From assembly GCA_910585015.1 (NCBI GenBank), contig CAJUCT010000024.1:1-64000 (forward strand): a stretch of DNA of 64,000 bases, read 5' to 3'. This DNA comes from an uncultured Acetatifactor sp. (GTDB lineage: Bacteria > Bacillota > Clostridia > Lachnospirales > Lachnospiraceae). Every line of letters begins with the position of its first letter. The stretch's first letter is position 1. Of the stretch, positions 52,888 to 61,427 are shown in pieces. The position numbers were made by a program, and so were the translations under genes. The notes below the pieces were generated by a model. That model ran no database searches and had not been told where the DNA came from. It saw only the letters and a list, made by a program, of their open reading frames with translations.

Positions 52888-54417
52888 ATGAAAAACCAAA
52901 AACTGGTCAGAAAAATAGCAAAAAGCGCTGCGGCTTTCCTCCTTGCGGTGGTCACCGGGATGACGGCAATTCCTCAGGAAGCGCAGGCATCCAGTCTGCC
53001 CTATCAGCCTTATAATTATAATTACTGGGAGGACATCGTATTTACTCCCGCAGCCTATGAACCCAGGAAAATTGTTTCCGGCCTTGATTTTACATATGAG
53101 GGGGAGCCCATCGGAGCATTTGTGACCCCTCAGGATTTGTGCAAGTCCCCCTCAGGGGATGTGTATATCGCGGACACCGGCAATAACCGTATCGTGGTGG
53201 TAGATTCCACTATGACGGAGGTCCGCAGGATCATAACAACCTTTGACAACAATGGGACGGAAGACGGTTTTAAGCAGCCCACGGGCGTGGCCGTGTCCCA
53301 GTCCAACCAGCTGTATGTGGCGGATTCCCAGAACCGCCGTGTGGTAGTTCTCAATGAAGACGGCTCCCTGGTCAGATTCGTGGAGAATCCCCAGTCCGAG
53401 GTGCTGGAGGATGGATACCAGTTTGTGCCGCTGAAAGTGTCTGTGGATTATGCGGATCGTGTCTACTGCATCGCGCAGAACATGTTCGAAGGAATCATGG
53501 TGTTTGAGACCAACGGTGAATTTACCGGATTCTTCGGCACCATCAACGTGGAGATTTCCCTGTGGGAGAAATTCTGGAGAAAGCTGGCCACCAAGGAAGA
53601 ACGCGCTAAATCCCAGCTGTTCATTCCCACGGAGTTCACGGGTATCGATATCGACCCGGACGGCTTTGTGTACGCCTCCAATATTGATCCCAACGGCGAG
53701 CAGGGAGTCCGCAGACTGAACCCCAAGGGGCAGGATGTCATCAAGAAGGGTGTCAACAAAAATGTGGGCGGCGACCTTTGGATTGACGGGAACTCCGATT
53801 ACTCCGGTCCTTCCCAGTTCACGGATGTGGTTTACAGGGACAGCGGTATCTATTCCTGCCTGGACAAAAAGCGGGGACGCATTTTCACCTACGACCATGA
53901 GGGGAACCTTTTGTATATCTTTGGGGGCCTTGGCACCCAGACCGGAACCTTCCGGCTTCCGGTTGCCATCGAAAATATTGACAGAGACCTGATTGTGCTG
54001 GATGCCACCAGCGGCAATGTGACCTTCTTCAATGAGACCGAGTACGGACGGCTGATCAACCAGGCTGTGGCGCTGCGCTATGACGGCGACGAAGCCCAGG
54101 CCGTGGAACTGTGGGAGAGAGTACTGGATCTGGATGAGAATAACGAACTTGCCAACACCGGTATCGGTAAGGCTTATCTGACGGCCGGCGATTACGAGAA
54201 GGCAATGTATTATCTGGAACTGGGAATGGCCCGGGATTACTACTCTGTGGCCTACAGGCGCTATCGGAATAATTTCCTGACAGCCAACGCCAATATACTG
54301 CTTTCCATACTCTTTGTGATTATCATCGCATGGGTGGTGTGGCGCAGAATCAAGAAGAAAAAGGGTATTGTTCTGTTTAAGAAAAAGGGGAAGAAAGGAG
54401 GCAGCCTGAATGCGTAA
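52888..54417 (+). CDS. NHL-repeat protein with TPR segment and C-terminal membrane anchor
   Basis: The 509-residue precursor has a signal peptide (AAAFLLAVVTGMTAIP, ending near QAQAS). Residues 65-390 carry NHL/beta-propeller repeats, seen as VTPQDLCKSPSGDVYIADTGNNRIVVVD, QPTGVAVSQSNQLYVADSQNRR and similar blades. Near residues 395-455 lie two TPR-like helix pairs (ALRYDGDEAQAVELWERVL, YLTAGDYEKAMYYLELGM). A membrane helix (ILLSILFVIIIAWVVWRRI) and a lysine-rich tail end the protein, so the propeller faces outwards. It overlaps the YIP1 gene by 8 bases. The combination suggests a structural or sensing part of a surface complex with the importers; its ligand is unknown. Confidence 0.85.
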   Translation: MKNQKLVRKIAKSAAAFLLAVVTGMTAIPQEAQASSLPYQPYNYNYWEDIVFTPAAYEPRKIVSGLDFTYEGEPIGAFVTPQDLCKSPSGDVYIADTGNNRIVVVDSTMTEVRRIITTFDNNGTEDGFKQPTGVAVSQSNQLYVADSQNRRVVVLNEDGSLVRFVENPQSEVLEDGYQFVPLKVSVDYADRVYCIAQNMFEGIMVFETNGEFTGFFGTINVEISLWEKFWRKLATKEERAKSQLFIPTEFTGIDIDPDGFVYASNIDPNGEQGVRRLNPKGQDVIKKGVNKNVGGDLWIDGNSDYSGPSQFTDVVYRDSGIYSCLDKKRGRIFTYDHEGNLLYIFGGLGTQTGTFRLPVAIENIDRDLIVLDATSGNVTFFNETEYGRLINQAVALRYDGDEAQAVELWERVLDLDENNELANTGIGKAYLTAGDYEKAMYYLELGMARDYYSVAYRRYRNNFLTANANILLSILFVIIIAWVVWRRIKKKKGIVLFKKKGKKGGSLNA

Positions 54418-55042
54418 GTATTTTTCCGGAGAGAAATGGAGTTATATGCTCTACACCATATCCCATCCTATGGACGGATATTATTGGATTCGCCATGCGG
54501 AGAGGGGCAGCGTACCCCTGGCGATCCTGATGGTTGTGCTCTTTTCTGTATGTTTTACGGCCAACAGGCTGTTGGCCAGTTTTGTGGTAAATGACATAAA
54601 CCCCAGAGCGGTGGATATTTTATATGAACTTGGGGGTGTACTTGCTTTTTATTTGCTGCTGTGTGTCAGCAACTGGTGTATCACTTGCCTCATGAACGGT
54701 GAGGGACGTATGAAAGACATCACTGTTGCGGTGGGATATGGAACGGTGCCGATCACCTTTGTGCTGATTCTGTCCACCATTATCAGTCAGTTTATCGCGG
54801 ATGACGAGCAGGCTTTCTACACGCTGCTCCTGGTGGTCGGCATCGCTTACGGTGTCATCATGATACTGATAGGCATCATGCAGGTACACAATTACACCCT
54901 GGGCAAGACACTGATTACTCTGTTTCTCACCTTTGTGGCGCTGCTCATTATTGTATTTCTGATATTGCTTCTGACCAACTTGCTGGGCATGGTTTACAAC
55001 TTTTTCAGAAGTATATATACAGAAATTATCTTCAGAACGTAA
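54410..55042 (+). CDS. YIP1-family membrane protein
   Basis: The 210-residue protein has five hydrophobic segments. The N-terminal MLYTISHPMDGYYWIRHAERG and the loop YGTVPITFVLILSTI are typical of bacterial Yip1-domain proteins in carbohydrate operons. It overlaps the preceding gene by 8 bases, with AGGAGG inside that gene as ribosome site, and precedes the DUF5696 gene by 14 bases. No function has been assigned to such proteins; coupling implies that it works with the NHL and DUF5696 proteins at the membrane. Confidence 0.8.
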   Translation: MRKYFSGEKWSYMLYTISHPMDGYYWIRHAERGSVPLAILMVVLFSVCFTANRLLASFVVNDINPRAVDILYELGGVLAFYLLLCVSNWCITCLMNGEGRMKDITVAVGYGTVPITFVLILSTIISQFIADDEQAFYTLLLVVGIAYGVIMILIGIMQVHNYTLGKTLITLFLTFVALLIIVFLILLLTNLLGMVYNFFRSIYTEIIFRT

Positions 55043-55056
55043 GGGGGCCATAGCAT

Positions 55057-57405
55057 ATGAAAGCTTCTAAGGAAAAGAAAATAAAAGGGCCTATGAGTCT
55101 GACCAAACGGATTGTGCTCGGTATCCTTGCGGTGGCTGTAATAGTGGGAGCGGTTTACATGATTTACTATTTCGTCCACTATGTGTTTTACGACAAGCAT
55201 GAGGAGTATTTGACTTCCTACGAGTATGAGCCGGGCAGCGTATACACCCCCATAGCGGAGGCCCAGCCTGATGTGCCGGACTTTGAACTTGTGGCGGAGA
55301 GTGGGTACCTGAAACTCTACACCCAGCCGTCCACGGCCATTGTGGCGGTGTATGACAAGAGGAACGGGGAGACGACTTACACCAATCCCCTGAACGCGGA
55401 CGAGGACACGGTGGCAAACGGCGCCAATATGAACTATCTGAAGTCTCAGTTCCTGCTGTACTACTACAACGAGGAAGCCGTATCCGGTACCATGGCTACT
55501 TTCAACGACTGCGTGAGGAAGAACCAGTTTTCCATGGAGGGAATTGAGAACGGTGTTCGTTACATGTACCATTTAGGTGAGATCGCAGACAACCAGATGC
55601 ATTTTGAGGTTCCCCTGGAGTACCGTCTCCATGAGGACTACCTGGAGGTATCCATTCCCACCTGCGGTATCAAGGAATACAATAACGGATATATTTATCG
55701 TATTCAGCTGCTCCGTTATATGGGGGCCACCTCCTATGATGACAAGGGATATATCGTGGTGCCCAACGGCTCCGGTTCCATCATCAATTTTAACAATGGT
55801 AAGCGCACTGCAGCCAGCTATTCGCAATATATATACGACATCGATCCGCTGGCAGCCAACTACACCACCACGGAGATTCTGGACCCGGCCAGGCTGGCCC
55901 TGTTCGGCATCTGTAAAGAGAATTATGATATGTTGGTGACGGTGGAGGACGGAGCATCCAATGCGCTGATCACAGCCGGAATATCCGGAGTGTATAACGA
56001 TTTGAACTACGCGTATCCCTCCTTTGTGCTGAGGGTCGCGGATAACCTGCGGATGTTTGGCGACTCTTCCTCGGATGTGTATGTCATAGAGCCGAATCCC
56101 TATGATGTGAACATGACGGTGCGCTATACATTCCTTGACCAGAAATATAAAGGCTACGCCGGACTGGCCACCTACTACAGGGAGCGGTTGGTGGAGGAAG
56201 GCAAGCTGACCCGGCTGGAAGAAACCGAAGATATCCCGTTCTTCTATGATGTGATTGCCGGCGTGAAAGAAAACGCTCATTTCCTGGGGGCGCAGTATCT
56301 GCATACTTTCTCCATGACGGATTTTGAAGAGGCACAGCAGATATCCAACGAGTTGGCGGCAAGCGGCATAGGCAGCCAGGTCATGAATCTGCAGGGATGG
56401 TTTAACGGCGGGTATTATCACGATGCGGCGGACACTGTCCGTATCACTGGCAAACTGGGCGGAAAATCCGGTCTGGAAAAACTGAATGAGACCGTAACGG
56501 CAAACGGCGGCGATATGTATGTGGACGTGGCGTTTCAGCAGGTGACTTTTGCGGATGATGGGTTTAACTATGGGGCCGAGGGCGCAAGGTACTATGGCGC
56601 CGGATATGTGGCTTCCTTTGGACTGATCAATCCCACCACACTGCGCAACACCTCCGGCCTGGGCTATGTGGAGAACAGATATAGCCTGTTGTCTCCCAAG
56701 TTCCTGCCCAGGTATGTGGGAAAATTCGCGGGAAAGATAGGAAAAATTGATGTGACAGGCATTTCTCTCAGAGATTTGGGAAGCGTTCTTGTATCCGACA
56801 AAAAGAGAACCAATCAGATTACCAGAGAGGCGGCGCTGGATGTGGTGCTGGGGCAGTTGGGAATCCTGGAGAGCACCGGCAAAAAGCTGATGACCAACGC
56901 AGGCAATGACTACAGCTTTGCTTACACGGATACCATTATCAACGCGCCGATCAGCGGCAACAGCCTGCCCATTATTGATGCCGATATCCCGCTGTATGAG
57001 ATGATTACCCACGGATATATAACCAGCGCGTCCGGTCACCTGAACTTTGTGAACCGGGACGACATGGCCGCCACAACCCTGAATTTGATTGAGTTTGGCG
57101 TTTCTCCCCACTATGTGTTTACCTGGGAGAGATCCAGCGAGATGAAGAATACGGCTCTGAACAGGTTCTACACCACCACCTTCAGCAACTGGAAGGATAC
57201 GGCGGCGGAAACCTACGAGCAGGTAAACGGAGCGCTGAAGTATGTGACGGGCGCCGCTATGATAGGCCATGATATACTGGACAATGACGTGAGAAAAGTA
57301 ACCTATGACAACGGCGTAGTGATTTATATCAACTACAGCCGGCAGGAACAGCAGGCAGACGGATTGACAATACCGGCTATGTCTTACAGACTGGAGGGAA
57401 AATAA
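55057..57405 (+). CDS. DUF5696 membrane-anchored protein
   Basis: The 782-residue protein has one N-terminal membrane helix (VLGILAVAVIVGAVYMIYYFV, about residues 16-36), with the rest outside. The first 350 residues are beta-rich (YLKLYTQPSTAIVAVYDKRNGE, DKGYIVVPNGSGSIINFN), resembling the N-terminal sandwich of GH31/GH36-type enzymes. From about residue 390 an alpha/beta region follows (LQGWFNGGYYHDA, GDMYVDVAFQQV, DVTGISLRDLG) that could be a TIM barrel. This layout suggests a glycosidase or a dead relative; acidic residues at strand ends, such as D in MYVDVAF, are candidates for catalysis. Family assignment is good, enzymatic function is inference. The next gene begins immediately at its stop codon. 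Confidence 0.82.
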   Translation: MKASKEKKIKGPMSLTKRIVLGILAVAVIVGAVYMIYYFVHYVFYDKHEEYLTSYEYEPGSVYTPIAEAQPDVPDFELVAESGYLKLYTQPSTAIVAVYDKRNGETTYTNPLNADEDTVANGANMNYLKSQFLLYYYNEEAVSGTMATFNDCVRKNQFSMEGIENGVRYMYHLGEIADNQMHFEVPLEYRLHEDYLEVSIPTCGIKEYNNGYIYRIQLLRYMGATSYDDKGYIVVPNGSGSIINFNNGKRTAASYSQYIYDIDPLAANYTTTEILDPARLALFGICKENYDMLVTVEDGASNALITAGISGVYNDLNYAYPSFVLRVADNLRMFGDSSSDVYVIEPNPYDVNMTVRYTFLDQKYKGYAGLATYYRERLVEEGKLTRLEETEDIPFFYDVIAGVKENAHFLGAQYLHTFSMTDFEEAQQISNELAASGIGSQVMNLQGWFNGGYYHDAADTVRITGKLGGKSGLEKLNETVTANGGDMYVDVAFQQVTFADDGFNYGAEGARYYGAGYVASFGLINPTTLRNTSGLGYVENRYSLLSPKFLPRYVGKFAGKIGKIDVTGISLRDLGSVLVSDKKRTNQITREAALDVVLGQLGILESTGKKLMTNAGNDYSFAYTDTIINAPISGNSLPIIDADIPLYEMITHGYITSASGHLNFVNRDDMAATTLNLIEFGVSPHYVFTWERSSEMKNTALNRFYTTTFSNWKDTAAETYEQVNGALKYVTGAAMIGHDILDNDVRKVTYDNGVVIYINYSRQEQQADGLTIPAMSYRLEGK

Positions 57406-58329
57406 ATGCGGAAAAAGAAAAAATTAAGCCTTCTCCAAAAGCGTAGTCTGATGGGATATCTGTTCATACTGCCATGGGTAGTGGGATTTTTGGTCTTTTA
57501 TGTGAGGTCCCTGATTATGACGGGGCAGTTTGCGCTGTCCAGCCTCAGTATTGACGCAGTCAACGGCGGATATGTGCTGGAGCCGGTGGGACTGGAGAAT
57601 TTCAGGTACGCACTACGGGTCCATGCGTCCTTTAAGCAGGTGCTGACCACCTCGGTTATGGATATGCTCATCGATGTACCGCTGGTTACCTTTTTCGCCC
57701 TGTTTATGGCGATGCTGCTGAATAAGAAGTTTCCCGGGAGGGGACTGGTGAGAGCCGTTTTCTTTCTCCCGGTAATCCTGAATTCAGGCGCTATTCAGGC
57801 GGCCATGGAACTGGGCGCCATGATGATGAACGGCGGCGTGGCCAGTCAGGCCACAGAGGTGTCCGCCAGCGCCGGAGAGACTATGGCGTTCAGTATTGAG
57901 TACCTGATAGAGATGTTTGTGAGTTTGGGCCTGCCTGCCGGCATTCTGGATTATATTGTGACGGCGGTTGCCAGAATCAACGACATCATCGCTGCCAGCG
58001 GTGTGCAGATTATTTTATTTATCGCGGCGCTGCAGTCCATCCCCGGTTCCATGTACGAGGTGGCAAAAATCGAGGGCGCGACGGGATATGAGACTTTCTG
58101 GAGAGTAACATTCCCCATGGTTATGCCCCATATCATTACCTGCGTGGTGTACACCATCGTGGACAGCTTTACCGAGAGTGAAGTTGTGGACCTGGCCTAC
58201 TCCGTGGCCTTCGATGAGTTTAATTATGGATTGAGTTCTGTGTTTAGCTTGATTTCTACTGTTATAACATGTGTCATTTTGGTTATAGTCTGTGGGGCGA
58301 TTCAGAAGCGGACATTCTACTACAACTAA
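57406..58329 (+). CDS. Sugar ABC transporter permease 1, set B
   Basis: The 307-residue permease begins with a basic segment and LMGYLFILPWVVGFLVFYV, then has further membrane helices. The EAA loop is YEVAKIEGATGYETFWRVTFPMVMP. An inserted segment near residues 140-175 (NGGVASQATEVSASAGETM) is longer than in most relatives. It starts at the base after the DUF5696 stop, so the two are translationally linked. It forms a second CUT1 importer with the next permease and a binding protein at 61428. Confidence 0.9.
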   Translation: MRKKKKLSLLQKRSLMGYLFILPWVVGFLVFYVRSLIMTGQFALSSLSIDAVNGGYVLEPVGLENFRYALRVHASFKQVLTTSVMDMLIDVPLVTFFALFMAMLLNKKFPGRGLVRAVFFLPVILNSGAIQAAMELGAMMMNGGVASQATEVSASAGETMAFSIEYLIEMFVSLGLPAGILDYIVTAVARINDIIAASGVQIILFIAALQSIPGSMYEVAKIEGATGYETFWRVTFPMVMPHIITCVVYTIVDSFTESEVVDLAYSVAFDEFNYGLSSVFSLISTVITCVILVIVCGAIQKRTFYYN

Positions 58330-58347
58330 GGAAAGGAGAGGAATCAA

Positions 58348-59349
58348 ATGGGTAAGAGTACCACAGCAAACGCTGTAAAAGACTATTATGCAAAAGCACA
58401 GTCCATTATCAATGATCCGGACCAGGGAAAGCGCTTTGTCAATAATGTGAAAAACTTTTTGATACTTCTTGTCAAAATCGCTATTCTGGTTGGCGTGGGA
58501 TATGTTATTCTCGCTCCGGTCATCGGTATGTTTGTGAATTCGATCTCCTCCAACAAGGATGCATATAACCCTATGGTTTATGTGCTGCCGGAGTCGCCCA
58601 CATTGGAGAGGTACAGTCTGGCCATCGCCAGGATGGAGTATCTGCCTACATTGCTCCGCAACCTCCTGTATACCGGGGTGCTGACCCTGCTGCAGCTCCT
58701 TATATGTTCCATGGTGGGTTATGGTTTTGCCAGGTTTAAGTTTCCGTTTAAGAATGTTCTGTTTGCCTGCGTGGTGGTGATGATTGTCATTCCCACCCAT
58801 ACCATCATGCTTCCGCTGTACATGACTTTCAGGGAGTTTGATCCGCTGGGCATTGTCTCCCTGATTACGGGCGGCTCCATTAACCTGATGGGCACTACTA
58901 TACCAATGTATATCATGACGTTGCTGGGCTGTGGCGTGCGTTCGGGATTGTATATTTACATATTCAACCAATTTTTCCGGGGACTTCCTAAAGAAATCGA
59001 GGAAGCGGCGCTGGTGGACGGATGCGGAGTATGGTATACTTACTTTAGGATAATGTTGGTAAACGCAATGCCTTCTGTCATAACGGTGGCTGTGTTCTCC
59101 ATTGTATGGCAGTTTAATGATACTTTTTATGCAAAGTTATTTCTGATTAGCGATAATGTGGTAATCAGTAAGCGTCTGGAGGGCCTGAGACCCCTGATCG
59201 CGAATGTGGATCAGATTCTGGATCCCACCATCCAGCAGCTTTATGAGGATGCGGGTGTACTTTTGATTGTCGCCCCCATATTGATTATTTATATTATCCT
59301 ACAGAAGAACTTTATAGAGGGTGTGGAGCGAAGCGGTATTGTAGGCTAA
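58348..59349 (+). CDS. Sugar ABC transporter permease 2, set B
   Basis: The 333-residue MalG-type permease has an amphipathic N-terminal extension of about 45 residues, then six membrane helices. The EAA loop is EEAALVDGCGVWYTYFRIMLVNAMP. AAGGAAAGGAGAGG lies ahead of the ATG. It is separated from the permease-1 gene by 18 bases. A lipoprotein gene follows after 54 bases, preceded by a strong ribosome site. Confidence 0.9.
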   Translation: MGKSTTANAVKDYYAKAQSIINDPDQGKRFVNNVKNFLILLVKIAILVGVGYVILAPVIGMFVNSISSNKDAYNPMVYVLPESPTLERYSLAIARMEYLPTLLRNLLYTGVLTLLQLLICSMVGYGFARFKFPFKNVLFACVVVMIVIPTHTIMLPLYMTFREFDPLGIVSLITGGSINLMGTTIPMYIMTLLGCGVRSGLYIYIFNQFFRGLPKEIEEAALVDGCGVWYTYFRIMLVNAMPSVITVAVFSIVWQFNDTFYAKLFLISDNVVISKRLEGLRPLIANVDQILDPTIQQLYEDAGVLLIVAPILIIYIILQKNFIEGVERSGIVG

Positions 59350-59403
59350 ACTCATCATCGCCCGCCATCAACTTTCATACACAAAAAAGGAGGATTGAAA
59401 AAG

Positions 59404-61284
59404 TTGAAGAACAAAAAATTATTAGCAAGCCTTTTGGCAGGCGCCATGGTACTTTCCCTTGCGGCCTGCGGAGAAGAGCCGTCGGGCAGCAGTTCTGTGG
59501 AGGAATCCACCTCCGAGGTACAGCAGTCCGCCGAGGCGGAGCCCACAGCGGAGCCGGCCCCTGAGGCTGCGCCCGCAAGCATTGACTTTGAGGACGGCAA
59601 TATGGGATTTGTGGCGCCCTACATGCAGATGGCAAACGCCGCGGACATTGAACTGGCCGTCGTGGACTACAACGGCAGCAAGGCTCTGGAGGTAAAGAAT
59701 CTGTCAGGGGACATTCCTTATGTGGCATTTGATGCCACCAGTCTGCTGGGGGCGGACGTGGCGAAGGTTGCAAGCATGGAAGCTGATGTGGCCGTCACCT
59801 ATGAAAACGGAACGTTCAATGCCGTGGAGGGAAGAATTCTGGCCTGGAGCGGCGAGGATCGCAACGAGACCTATGATGACTGGTCCGTATATCTGGAGTC
59901 CAAAAACCCCAACAAAGCCGTGGCTACATTAGATGAAGGGGAGGAGTTTGTGGCGGATGCCGGCAATATCTTTATCCTGAATCTGACCACCGACAACGGC
60001 GCCAATGACGGCAATGGCAATGCCACTATGTACATTGATAATATCCGTTTCCTGGATGCTTCCGGTAATCTGCTGACCGCGGACAGCACAGTGGCGTTTG
60101 CAGCGCCGGAAGGCTTTGAAAGCAGCGGTGTGGATATGTCCAATCTGGCGGTGCTTACCAATGTGGTGGAGTTTGACGGTTTTGCTGCCAGCGCGGGCGA
60201 ATGGGCCCAGGCGGGCTTTACCATGCCTCAGGAAATCATTGATGCTCTGGTTCCCGGTTCCGTGGTTGAAATCAGCTACAGCAGTGAAAGCGGAGATATG
60301 TGGATCGTTATGAACGAGGCCCAGGCAGGCTGGATGAGAGTAGGCCAGCCGGGCGGTGAAGGAACTCCCGCATATTACAACAATTCCAAGAATGTAGCGC
60401 AGATTACTTACGAGCAGCTGGCGGCGCTGTGCGGTGATGATGTATCCACTTGGGGAAGCACCATGCAGTGTGAGTCCTCCAGCCCTTGGGAAGTATTCAG
60501 TGTGAAGGTCGGCCAGGCGGCTCCTGTCTATGCATTGAGCAATACCGTGAACTTTGAAGGCTTCGCGACCAGCGCAGGCGAATGGGCCCAGGCAGGCTTT
60601 ACCATGCCTCAGGAAATCATTGACGCCCTGGTTCCCGGTTCCGTGGTTGAGATCAGCTACAGCAGTGAAAGCGGAGATATGTGGATCGTTATGAACGAGG
60701 CCCAGGCAGGCTGGATGAGAGTAGGCCAGCCGGGCGGTGAGGGAACTCCCGCCGTGATGGACGGCAGCAAGAGTTATGTTACTTATGAGCAGCTGGCAGC
60801 GCTGTGCGGTGATGACGTGTCCACCTGGGGAAGCACCATGCAGTGCGAATCCTCCGGCGCCTGGGAGGTATATTCCGTCAGAGTCGGCACCGCGTCCACT
60901 TTTAAGATGAACAACAATCAGGTGAATTTTGAAGGCTTTGCAACCAGCGCAGGTGAGTGGGCCCAGGAGGGCTTTGATATGCCTCAGGAGATTATTGACG
61001 CTCTTGTACCCGGTTCCGTAGTGAACATCAGCTACACCAGCGAGGACGGCACCATGTGGATTGTAATGCCCGATGCGGCGGCAGGCTGGATGAGAGTAGG
61101 CCAGCCGGGCGGTGAAGGAACTCCCGGAGCGGCAAACGGCAGTGTCTGCCAGATTACTTATGAGCAGATTGCGGCTCTGTGCGGCGAAGACAAGTCCACC
61201 TGGGGCGCAAGAATGCAGTGCGAAGCATCCAGCGCATGGGAAGTTTACAGTGTAACCGTAGGACAGACTCCCGATGCCGAGTAA
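59404..61284 (+). CDS. Lipoprotein with an N-terminal sandwich domain and three tandem repeats
   Basis: The precursor of about 626 residues has a lipoprotein signal (LSLAAC near residue 20). After an acidic Ser/Glu/Ala-rich linker comes a beta-sandwich-like domain, about residues 60-225 (IDFEDGNMGF, MYIDNIRFLDASG), similar to carbohydrate-binding modules. Then follow three tandem copies, each about 125 residues, of a domain beginning VxFxGFAxSAGEWAQ and containing MPQEIIDALVPGSVV, GWMRVGQPGGEGTP and YEQLAALCGDD. The start codon is TTG at 59404 (AAAGGAGG ten bases upstream); a TTG at 59395 is too close to that site. Its place between permeases and the binding protein suggests a surface glycan-capturing protein. 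The repeats may be a new or unrecognised binding module. Confidence 0.85.
   Translation: MKNKKLLASLLAGAMVLSLAACGEEPSGSSSVEESTSEVQQSAEAEPTAEPAPEAAPASIDFEDGNMGFVAPYMQMANAADIELAVVDYNGSKALEVKNLSGDIPYVAFDATSLLGADVAKVASMEADVAVTYENGTFNAVEGRILAWSGEDRNETYDDWSVYLESKNPNKAVATLDEGEEFVADAGNIFILNLTTDNGANDGNGNATMYIDNIRFLDASGNLLTADSTVAFAAPEGFESSGVDMSNLAVLTNVVEFDGFAASAGEWAQAGFTMPQEIIDALVPGSVVEISYSSESGDMWIVMNEAQAGWMRVGQPGGEGTPAYYNNSKNVAQITYEQLAALCGDDVSTWGSTMQCESSSPWEVFSVKVGQAAPVYALSNTVNFEGFATSAGEWAQAGFTMPQEIIDALVPGSVVEISYSSESGDMWIVMNEAQAGWMRVGQPGGEGTPAVMDGSKSYVTYEQLAALCGDDVSTWGSTMQCESSGAWEVYSVRVGTASTFKMNNNQVNFEGFATSAGEWAQEGFDMPQEIIDALVPGSVVNISYTSEDGTMWIVMPDAAAGWMRVGQPGGEGTPGAANGSVCQITYEQIAALCGEDKSTWGARMQCEASSAWEVYSVTVGQTPDAE
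60160..61281 (+). repeat. Three tandem in-gene repeats of about 375-381 bases
   Basis: Units begin near 60160, 60541 and 60916. Units 1 and 2 share long identical stretches of DNA, for example around GGCTGGATGAGAGTAGGCC, so their duplication is recent or maintained by conversion; unit 3 is more diverged. Confidence 0.9.
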
Positions 61285-61310
61285 TGTGCGGATAGTGTGA
61301 GAAGAAAGCG

Positions 61311-61334
61311 CCGGCATCCGTAACCGGGTGCCGG
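61311..61334 (+). promoter_or_regulatory. Hairpin before the binding-protein gene
   Basis: CCGGCATCC at 61311-61319 pairs with GGGTGCCGG at 61326-61334 with one G-U pair. No T-run follows. Hairpins of this sort between permease and binding-protein genes often protect the downstream mRNA, which is an inference here. Confidence 0.5.
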
Positions 61335-61427
61335 TACCTATAGAACAGCGGATTCCCGTGACAGTACCGCGTACTTGCAGGTCGACAGGGAAACTGCGAA
61401 ACAAACTGAAAGGAGTAGTTAAAAAGA

